Positions 9,740 to 15,897 of a DNA stretch of 35,018 nt are shown here, in pieces; position 1 is the stretch's first letter; the number at the start of each line of letters is the position of its first letter. Position numbers and translations under genes: made by a program. The notes under the pieces were generated by a model. The model ran no database searches. It had not been told where the DNA came from and worked only from the letters and a program-made list of their open reading frames with translations. Source of the stretch: Bacillota bacterium (GTDB lineage Bacteria > Bacillota > Clostridia > Lachnospirales > Lachnospiraceae); the NCBI GenBank assembly GCA_023386815.1, contig JAEWIZ010000031.1, forward strand, positions 1 to 35,018, read 5' to 3'.

Positions 9740-10018
9740 TTACTCCTCTGGCTCTTCTGTTTCAAGTGCCGCGATTTCGTACTTTTCAAGGATAATCTTT
9801 TGGATCTTGTCCCTTGTGTCCGAATTGATTGGATGAGCAATGTCACGATATTCACCATCCCCAGCTTTTCTGCTTGGCATAGCAATGAATAAACCCTTAT
9901 CGCCTTCGATTACCTTGATATCGTGAACCACGAACTCGTTATCAAGCGTAATTGATACCACTGCTTTCATCTTGCCTTCCTTACTTACTTTCCTTACTCG
10001 TACGTCTGTAATCTGCAT
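9740..10018 (-). CDS. spoVG: SpoVG, RNA-binding global regulator
   Basis: A 92-aa SpoVG homologue. In Firmicutes it affects septation during sporulation, capsule and virulence genes, and it binds nucleic acids. The N-terminus MQITDVRVRKV, the central FIAMPSRK and the block DIAHPINSDTRDKIQ are diagnostic; an acidic tail (ALETEEPEE) follows. The start at 10018 has AAGGGGG about 9 nt upstream. A vegetative-type promoter at 10138-10166 would give a leader of around 110 nt. It is a monocistronic gene, divergent from murC and ended by the terminator shared with the hydrolase gene. Confidence 0.97.
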   Translation of the reverse strand: MQITDVRVRKVSKEGKMKAVVSITLDNEFVVHDIKVIEGDKGLFIAMPSRKAGDGEYRDIAHPINSDTRDKIQKIILEKYEIAALETEEPEE

Positions 10019-10137
10019 GGTATGGTCCCCCTTCTGTCATATAAATCGTTAATAGTTAGAAAAGTTTTGTCCTTAACCTGTCCCACTTTTCTCTGTTACT
10101 GACTTCTGGAACTATTTACTGATTATTAGATAGCGTC

Positions 10138-10166
10138 ATTATATCATATAAATTTAAAAATGTGAA
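10138..10166 (-). promoter_or_regulatory. Sigma-A-type promoter for spoVG
   Basis: On the minus strand, -35 TTCACA (10166-10161) and -10 TATAAT (10143-10138) have exactly 17 bp between them. In Bacillus subtilis spoVG is sigma-H dependent. I did not find a clear sigma-H match (AGGA with GAAT) at proper spacing here, though the upstream AT-rich DNA was only read by eye. Confidence 0.65.
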
Positions 10167-10277
10167 TAATTTTTACGAAAATATTAGATAAATTTGCAAA
10201 ATTTTTGTGATTTTTGTTAAGCGAAAATTCCATATTTTTGATATTGGATTGTTATACCTCAGCATTTTACAATACTT

Positions 10278-10308
10278 TTGCACTCTTTCTTCTTAAAAGG
10301 AATATAAT
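10278..10308 (+). promoter_or_regulatory. Distal candidate promoter for murC
   Basis: -35 TTGCAC (10278-10283) and -10 TATAAT (10303-10308) with a 19-bp spacer, longer than ideal. It would act upstream of the better-spaced proximal promoter. Confidence 0.35.
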
Positions 10309-10376
10309 AGGTATAAATGCTTCCTTCCAGTAGTGGTATATTTATGCACCGAGATGCGATACGAACTAATTTTGTA

Positions 10377-10404
10377 TTGTAATTTAAGGGAAATGGGCTA
10401 TAAT
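10377..10404 (+). promoter_or_regulatory. Proximal sigma-A promoter for murC
   Basis: -35 TTGTAA (10377-10382) and -10 TATAAT (10399-10404), 16-bp spacer. Transcription would start near 10411, about 50 nt before the murC ATG. Confidence 0.6.
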
Positions 10405-10461
10405 AAAATGATATGAAATGATATGTAACACCATTAAAATATATAGAATAGGAAGTGTACC

Positions 10462-11868
10462 ATGTACAAAATTGATTTTAATAAACCATGCCGGATCCAC
10501 TTCATCGGCATCGGCGGAATTAGTATGAGTGGATTTGCAGAGTACCTACATACCCTAGGGTTTAAGGTAAGCGGTTCAGATGCCCATGAAAGTGATATTA
10601 CTGACCATCTCACTGAATTAGGAATTGAGTTTCACTTAGGCCAAAAGCCTTCTAATATCTCCTCTGATATTGAGGTCGTAGTTTATACCGCAGCAATCTC
10701 TGCGGATAATGAAGAATTGCAGGAAGTAAAGCGCAGGAACCTACCCATGTTGACTCGTGCTGAAATGATCGGTCAGGTTATGCTTAACTTTAATAATGCA
10801 GTTGCTGTATCCGGTACTCATGGCAAAACTACAACCACCTCCATACTTTCCTCTATCTTTATTGAAGGTAATTTAGATCCAACTATTTCCGTAGGTGGTA
10901 TCCTTGATGTTATCGGTGGAAATATCCGTTTGGGAAAATCAGAGCATTTTATTACCGAAGCATGTGAATATACCAACACTTTCCTTCAGTTTAATCCAAA
11001 GCGCAGTATTATTTTAAATATTGATGAGGATCACCTGGATTTCTTTAAGGATCTAGCAGATATCCGCAATTCTTTCCGCGCTTTTGCTATGCGTGTCCCA
11101 AAAGACGGTCAGTTATATATCAATGGCGAAATTGATGACTATGAGGAAATTGTCTCTGGTTTAGATTGCGAGGTATTTACCTATGGTATTACTGACCCCA
11201 AGTACAGCAAAACTGCTAATGCAACCTATGATTTCTCTGCAGACAACGTTTCCTTTGATGAAAATAGTATCGGAAGCTTTGATTTCTACTGTCAAGGACA
11301 ATTCATTGACCGCATACAGTTAAACGTGATCGGATTGCATAATATCTCTAACTCCCTCCCCGCCATTGGTTTGTCAATGCAGGTTGGTGTTCCAATGGAA
11401 GCCATTAAAAAGGCTCTACTTGACTTTCATAATTCCAAGCGCCGCTTTGAATATAAGGGTGAAATTGGTGGTGTGACTATAATTGATGATTATGCTCATC
11501 ATCCAACAGAAGTTACCGCAACCTTGCAGGCTGCTAGGAATCGACCACACAACACCCTTTGGTGTGTATTCCAGCCACACACTTATACAAGAACAAGACA
11601 GCATTTGGAGGAGTTTGCTACCTCACTTTCCTTAGCGGATAAAATTGTCCTTGCAGATATCTATGCTGCCAGGGAAAAAAATCCTGGGGATATCTCATCA
11701 AAGGATTTAGCTAACGAACTAGAAAAATTGGGTAAGGAAGTTCACTATTTTCCTTCCTTTGACGAGATTGAAAATTTTTTATTAGAAAATTGTATAAACG
11801 GTGACTTGTTGATAACTATGGGCGCCGGAGATATAGTTTCCGTGGGAGAAAACCTTCTAGGTCTGTAG
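10462..11868 (+). CDS. murC: UDP-N-acetylmuramate--L-alanine ligase MurC
   Basis: Cytoplasmic ATP-dependent ligase adding L-alanine to UDP-MurNAc, the first peptide step of peptidoglycan synthesis. The 468 aa fit the family. The N-terminal Rossmann-like domain has FIGIGGISMSG (about 14-24). The ATP loop SGTHGKTTT begins at Ser117, with Lys122 as the P-loop lysine. The central domain holds EACEYTNTF and the His/Asp motif NIDEDHLDFF; the C-terminal domain has DDYAHHPTE and ends near MGAGDI. The ATG at 10462 follows AGGAAG at 8-nt spacing. It is separated from the dnaD-like gene by a strong terminator, so it is probably transcribed alone. Confidence 0.97.
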   Translation: MYKIDFNKPCRIHFIGIGGISMSGFAEYLHTLGFKVSGSDAHESDITDHLTELGIEFHLGQKPSNISSDIEVVVYTAAISADNEELQEVKRRNLPMLTRAEMIGQVMLNFNNAVAVSGTHGKTTTTSILSSIFIEGNLDPTISVGGILDVIGGNIRLGKSEHFITEACEYTNTFLQFNPKRSIILNIDEDHLDFFKDLADIRNSFRAFAMRVPKDGQLYINGEIDDYEEIVSGLDCEVFTYGITDPKYSKTANATYDFSADNVSFDENSIGSFDFYCQGQFIDRIQLNVIGLHNISNSLPAIGLSMQVGVPMEAIKKALLDFHNSKRRFEYKGEIGGVTIIDDYAHHPTEVTATLQAARNRPHNTLWCVFQPHTYTRTRQHLEEFATSLSLADKIVLADIYAAREKNPGDISSKDLANELEKLGKEVHYFPSFDEIENFLLENCINGDLLITMGAGDIVSVGENLLGL

Positions 11869-12062
11869 TTATCCACATTATCCACAGGATTATCAACAAT
11901 TTTAGTTGATTAACCCTGTGGATATTTTTTTAACAAAGAGCATCCTTATAAATCCAGCATTCTCCTGCACTCTCATGATGGTTTTCATATATTTTTGCCT
12001 AATACTACATAATTTTCCATTTTTTTACTATTGCCTAATCCACATTATCCACAATATCCACA
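11869..12062. promoter_or_regulatory. Two clusters of contiguous DnaA boxes
   Basis: Immediately after the murC stop are two back-to-back perfect boxes TTATCCACA (11869-11877 and 11878-11886), a one-mismatch box TTATCAACA (11890-11898), and a reverse box TGTGGATAT (11917-11925). About 110 bp on, three 9-mers lie in uninterrupted tandem: TAATCCACA, TTATCCACA and ATATCCACA (12036-12062). The first cluster partly coincides with the murC terminator stem. Neither dnaA nor dnaN is adjacent, so a DnaA regulatory or titration site is more likely than the primary oriC. Confidence 0.7.
11880..11930 (+). terminator. Rho-independent terminator after murC
   Basis: An approximately 18-bp near-perfect stem, arms 11880-11897 and 11905-11923, is followed by ATTTTTT. 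It begins 12 bp after the murC stop. Both arms contain DnaA-box sequence, so terminator and binding sites overlap. Confidence 0.85.
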
Positions 12063-12098
12063 ATCTTAAAAAATCCTAAACCCCCTGAAAATAGGCTA

Positions 12099-12127
12099 TT
12101 TCCAACCCAAACCATGTGTGTTATAAT
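12099..12127 (+). promoter_or_regulatory. Promoter of the dnaD-dnaI leader
   Basis: -35 TTTCCA (12099-12104) and -10 TATAAT (12122-12127) with 17 bp between. It lies 36 bp after the DnaA-box triplet, so bound DnaA would sit just upstream of RNA polymerase. The predicted start near 12134 gives a leader of about 230 nt before the dnaD-like ATG. Confidence 0.6.
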
Positions 12128-12133
12128 GTGCAC

Positions 12134-12330
12134 GATAAGCAGATTAGCCTGAGGAAATAGCTATATTTCGCGAGCTTGCTTGCAGAAATATAGTTAGTTT
12201 CTCAGGGAAGTGCAACGTGAATGAAAAGCCGCAGGCTTTGAATTCCTAAGCTGCTGCAGATTAGCCTGGGGAAATCAAGTGTTTTGCATGCTTGTATGCA
12301 AAAACACTTTGGTTTCAATATACATCCTAT
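12134..12330 (+). ncRNA. Structured leader RNA with duplicated module
   Basis: A 20-nt module occurs twice with one difference (12139-12158 and 12256-12275), and each copy opens a long hairpin. Hairpin A pairs 12149-12169 with 12185-12205 (18 Watson-Crick and 2 G-U pairs of 21). Hairpin B is AAAGCC/GGCTTT at 12225-12239. Hairpin C pairs 12271-12289 with 12296-12316. An outer stem joins AGCAGATTAG (12138-12147) to CTAAGCTGCT (12246-12255), 9 of 10. The same CTAAGCTGC can alternatively pair with the second module beside it (GCAGATTAG, 12256-12264). I could not match it to a riboswitch class, T-box, 6S, SRP or RNase P RNA that I know. Confidence 0.55.
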
Positions 12331-12363
12331 TCACCTCATCATGTTTTATTTAGGAGGGAACAT

Positions 12364-13458
12364 ATGAACAAAATATCTCTACAAGCAGAAGGTATCTCTG
12401 ACGTCACAATCGTACCGAATATCTTCATTGACCACTTTATGCCGTCTGCAAACGGAGCGTATGTCAAGGTTTACCTATACCTGTTGCGCTGTTTTATGGG
12501 TAATTGCCCGGAGGTAACCATCTCCTCTATTGCTGACCGACTTGACAACACAGAAAAAGACATCATTCGAGCCTTAACTTATTGGGAAAAACTTAATTTA
12601 ATTATAATCACACGAAATCTGGATAACGAAATCACTTCGATAAAACTGGTGGATCTAAACTCCCTCCAAAAGAGGCCGCAGGAGAATCTTACTCCTGCTA
12701 TGAACTCTGAATGGGATACGGAGTTAGAGGAAGTAGCCGTTACAATACATACAGAAACTAAGCCTGCAACAAGGCAATCCTATTCTGCTGAAAAAATTGC
12801 TCAGCTTTCTAATAACGATGAAATCAAATGGGCATTACATATTGTTGAGATCTATCTGGATCGTCCCTTAAAGCCTATGGATCTTCAACTAATCCTCTAC
12901 TTATATGAAGAGCTTCATTTCTCAGCTGAATTAATTATGTACTTATATGAGTACTGTGTATCAAAGGGTAAGAAAAACGCTTCCTACATTGAAGCCGTAG
13001 CACTTACCTGGGCAGAAGAAGGAATTGATACCGAGGAGAAGGCTAAGGAAGCTGTCTCTGTTTACAATGATCATTTCAACGTAGTAAATAAAGCCTTCGG
13101 GTTAAACCGAGCACCGGGTCAAATTGAGCGTCAATACATTAGAAAATGGGTAGAGGTTTTCTCCTTCCCTGATGACATCATTACAGAAGCCTGCAATCGT
13201 ACCATTTTAAGAACCGGAAAACCTGATTTTAAATATACGGATCGTATTTTGGAAACCTGGTTTAAGAAGAACGCAAAGTCTATGAGCGATATTGCTCGTT
13301 TGGATGAGGAATTTACCAGGGGCAATCGCTCTGCAGAGACTAAGAATACCCCAGCTGCAAAACCTTCCGGAAATAAATTCAACCAATTTCCTCAGAGAAA
13401 CTATACTGCTTCAGACTATGCGGAGCTGGAGCGGAAGTTACTGAATAAAAGCTTATAA
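12364..13458 (+). CDS. DnaD-domain replication initiation protein
   Basis: Predicted primosome component that remodels DNA at the origin and helps recruit the helicase loader. The start at 12364 has a strong AGGAGGG site; the frame is open back to 12292 but that would run through hairpin C. The 364-aa product has an N-terminal winged-helix region (about 15-90) and a linker. Two DnaD (DDBH2-type) helical domains follow, about 151-230 and 237-310; the first carries YIEAVALTWAEEGIDT, the second YTDRILETWFKK. The double DDBH2 layout is common in clostridia. It is 20 bp upstream of the helicase-loader-like gene and is preceded by DnaA boxes and the structured leader. Confidence 0.88.
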   Translation: MNKISLQAEGISDVTIVPNIFIDHFMPSANGAYVKVYLYLLRCFMGNCPEVTISSIADRLDNTEKDIIRALTYWEKLNLIIITRNLDNEITSIKLVDLNSLQKRPQENLTPAMNSEWDTELEEVAVTIHTETKPATRQSYSAEKIAQLSNNDEIKWALHIVEIYLDRPLKPMDLQLILYLYEELHFSAELIMYLYEYCVSKGKKNASYIEAVALTWAEEGIDTEEKAKEAVSVYNDHFNVVNKAFGLNRAPGQIERQYIRKWVEVFSFPDDIITEACNRTILRTGKPDFKYTDRILETWFKKNAKSMSDIARLDEEFTRGNRSAETKNTPAAKPSGNKFNQFPQRNYTASDYAELERKLLNKSL

Positions 13459-13478
13459 GAGCAAGGAGTAGAAATAAC

Positions 13479-14486
13479 ATGGCTTTAAAAAACGATCAGT
13501 ACAATCAGATTCTAAGGGAATATGACAGCCGTAAACTTCAGAATAAGCATGCTCTTGACAAGCGAAGGGAGGAAGCATATCAGCTGATACCAGAGCTTAG
13601 GGAATTAGAGGACAAGATCATTTCTCTTTCCGCCAGAAGTGGAAGACTGGCGCTTTACGGGGATGAAGACGCCTTAAAGGATTTACGGGAGAAAACAGCC
13701 AAGCTAAAGTCTCGTCAAATTAACCTTTTGCAAGAGTATGGGTTACCCGCAGACTTTCTGGAGCTGCAGTATTATTGTAATAAGTGCAAGGACACCGGAT
13801 ATATAGACAATGATAAATGCAGCTGCTTTAAACAAGCTATTTCTGATTTACTGTATGCCGGTTCCAATATTAAATCCATTTTAGTCAGAGAAAACTTCAG
13901 CAAATTCTCCTTCCGCTATTATTCGGATGATTATATTGATGAATCCATTGGCATGTCACCCCTTACAAATATGCAAAAGGTTGTTGCAAATTGTAAAAAT
14001 TTTATCCGACATTTTAATAAAAATAATGATAACCTGCTATTACTTGGCAATACTGGAGTAGGAAAGACTTTTCTTGCCAATTGTATTGCCAGAGAGCTGT
14101 TAGATCGTGGCTATACTGTAATTTACCTCACCGCTTTCCGTTTATTTGATATTCTGGAAAAAAATAAGTTTGCTAAAGATGAGGACAGGGCATATGATGC
14201 GGCTAATCAGTTCGAATATATTCTGGATTGCGATTTATTAATTATTGACGATTTAGGAACGGAATTGAATAATTCATTCACAAACTCCCAATTATATCTA
14301 ATTATAAACGAGAGATTGTTAAGACAAAAGTCTACCGTTATCTCCACGAATTTATCATTAACCAATATAAATACAACTTATGGAGAACGTATATTTTCGC
14401 GCATTGCAAGCAACTACAGCGTCCACCGTATCATAGGCGAGGACATTCGTCTACACAAGGCGGTCAACGGATTAAATTCTGGATAA
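13479..14486 (+). CDS. DnaC/DnaI-like helicase loader ATPase
   Basis: AAA+ ATPase expected to load the replicative helicase, functionally like Bacillus DnaI or E. coli DnaC. The 335-aa protein has a charged coiled-coil N-terminus (about 1-85) and a cysteine cluster C-x2-C...C-x-C (Cys100, 103, 114, 116) probably binding zinc. Walker A is GNTGVGKT (190-197), Walker B LLIIDDLG, and sensor STNLS. The ATG has AAGGAG 10 nt upstream. It is co-transcribed with the dnaD-like gene 20 bp before it, which supports the replication role over a transposon IstB-type role; both share this ATPase fold. Confidence 0.88.
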   Translation: MALKNDQYNQILREYDSRKLQNKHALDKRREEAYQLIPELRELEDKIISLSARSGRLALYGDEDALKDLREKTAKLKSRQINLLQEYGLPADFLELQYYCNKCKDTGYIDNDKCSCFKQAISDLLYAGSNIKSILVRENFSKFSFRYYSDDYIDESIGMSPLTNMQKVVANCKNFIRHFNKNNDNLLLLGNTGVGKTFLANCIARELLDRGYTVIYLTAFRLFDILEKNKFAKDEDRAYDAANQFEYILDCDLLIIDDLGTELNNSFTNSQLYLIINERLLRQKSTVISTNLSLTNINTTYGERIFSRIASNYSVHRIIGEDIRLHKAVNGLNSG

Positions 14487-14501
14487 AAGTCGAAAACTGT
14501 C

Positions 14502-14530
14502 TTGACGAACGATTTAGTTAATGGTATAAC
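14502..14530 (+). promoter_or_regulatory. Sigma-A promoter for prs
   Basis: -35 TTGACG (14502-14507) and -10 TATAAC (14525-14530) with a 17-bp spacer, lying 16 bp after the helicase-loader stop. The prs gene therefore has its own start near 14537, with a leader of about 45 nt. Confidence 0.7.
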
Positions 14531-14581
14531 TTTAGTGGCTTTGAAACATATTTTATTTATTTATACATGGAGGGAAAACTA

Positions 14582-15772
14582 ATGTCTAAGCACGAGAAGA
14601 TCGTAGAAACTATTCCAGTGGGGCCTCTTGGCATCATTGCTTTAGAAAGCAGTAAAACCCTGGGACAAAACGTGAATGATTATCTTGTTGAATGGCGTAC
14701 ATCAAGGGAGAGCGAGCATAAGAGTACGATTGCTTTTTCAGGATACCAAAGAGATTCTTATTTAGTTAATGCTTGTTGTCCAAGATTCGGAACGGGAGAA
14801 GCAAAAGGTCACATCAAGGAATCGGTTCGTGGAGATGACTTATACTTATTGGTTGACGTAACAAATTACAGTTTAACTTACTCTGTGTGCGGACATACAA
14901 ATCACATGTCACCTGACGACCACTATCAGGATTTAAAGAGAATTATAGCAGCAGTTGGTGGTAAAGCCAGAAGAATCACCGTAATCATGCCCTTCTTATA
15001 TGAAGGCAGACAACATAGACGTTCTTCCAGAGAATCTCTTGACTGCGCTCTTGCATTACAGGAGCTTGTACAAATGGGTGTTTCCAGTATCATTACTTTC
15101 GACGCTCATGATCCTCGCGTACAAAACGCAATCCCTCTAACCAGTTTGGAGACCGTAGCTCCAAATTATCAGTTTATCAAAGCATTGCTTCATAACGTAC
15201 CTGATATTCATTTTGATTCTGACCACATGATGGTGATCAGCCCGGATGAAGGCGGTATGTCCAGAGCAGTATACTTCGCTAATGTATTAGGTCTTGATAT
15301 GGGTATGTTCTATAAGAGACGTGATTATACACGCATTGTGAACGGACGTAATCCAATTGTCGCTCATGAATTCCTTGGTTCCGATTTAGATGGTAAAGAT
15401 GTTCTGATCGTGGATGATATGATTTCTTCCGGTGAAAGTATCTTAGATGTCGCAAAAGAATTAAAGAAGAGAAATGCAGGACGAATTTTTGTGGCTGCCA
15501 CCTTCGGTTTGTTTACGAATGGTTTTGATAAGATCGATGAAGCTTATGAGCAAGGATATATTTATCGTGTTCTTACTACAAACCTAATCTATCAAACTCC
15601 TGAATTATTAACGAAACCTTGGTACATCAATGTGGATATGAGTAAATATGTTGCACTTATCATTGATACTTTGAATCATGATGATAGTATCAGCGGTCTA
15701 TTGAATCCGGTTAATCGTATTCAGAATATTTTAAAGACCTACAAGCAAGGTGTATATAGAGATAACAAATAA
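14582..15772 (+). CDS. prs: Ribose-phosphate pyrophosphokinase, long form
   Basis: Makes PRPP from ribose 5-phosphate and ATP for purine, pyrimidine, His and Trp synthesis. The 396 aa exceed the usual ~315 of Bacillus Prs, and the sequence is divergent: extra segments surround the N-terminal half (for example NSLTYSVCGHTNHMSPDDHY-like region about 95-118). Recognisable blocks are MPFLYEGRQHRRSSRESL, the metal/ATP region FDAHDPRVQNA, and the PRPP-binding loop VLIVDDMISSGES (about 274-286). GGAGGG precedes the ATG at 14582; the earlier ATG at 14567 overlaps that site and is unlikely. It has its own promoter and terminator and is probably monocistronic. Confidence 0.9.
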   Translation: MSKHEKIVETIPVGPLGIIALESSKTLGQNVNDYLVEWRTSRESEHKSTIAFSGYQRDSYLVNACCPRFGTGEAKGHIKESVRGDDLYLLVDVTNYSLTYSVCGHTNHMSPDDHYQDLKRIIAAVGGKARRITVIMPFLYEGRQHRRSSRESLDCALALQELVQMGVSSIITFDAHDPRVQNAIPLTSLETVAPNYQFIKALLHNVPDIHFDSDHMMVISPDEGGMSRAVYFANVLGLDMGMFYKRRDYTRIVNGRNPIVAHEFLGSDLDGKDVLIVDDMISSGESILDVAKELKKRNAGRIFVAATFGLFTNGFDKIDEAYEQGYIYRVLTTNLIYQTPELLTKPWYINVDMSKYVALIIDTLNHDDSISGLLNPVNRIQNILKTYKQGVYRDNK

Positions 15773-15787
15773 AAAATTTATTCAAGC

Positions 15788-15820
15788 AAAAAGGCGGAAT
15801 TCTTATTAATTCCGCCTTTT
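15788..15820. terminator. Bidirectional terminator between prs and the PBP gene
   Basis: An 11-bp stem AAGGCGGAATT/AATTCCGCCTT with a 6-nt loop has A-run and T-run flanks. It ends prs on the plus strand and, 78 bp after its stop, the penicillin-binding protein gene on the minus strand. Confidence 0.9.
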
Positions 15821-15897
15821 ACTATGTCTTAATACAATAACCAAAAGCCCTTCATTTTTACAATTATGCAAGAACTCTTGCTACTCTTTTACGGATA

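Noticed and set aside
11869..12062. Primary chromosomal origin oriC
   Set aside because: No dnaA, dnaN or rpmH gene adjoins it and no long AT-rich unwinding element was evident; a DnaA regulatory site is more economical.
12134..12330. Known riboswitch, T-box, 6S, SRP or RNase P RNA
   Set aside because: None of the conserved cores I know for these classes is present, so I left it unnamed.
13479..14486. IstB transposition ATPase
   Set aside because: Same ATPase fold, but the coiled-coil plus Cys4 N-terminus and the DnaD neighbour fit a helicase loader.
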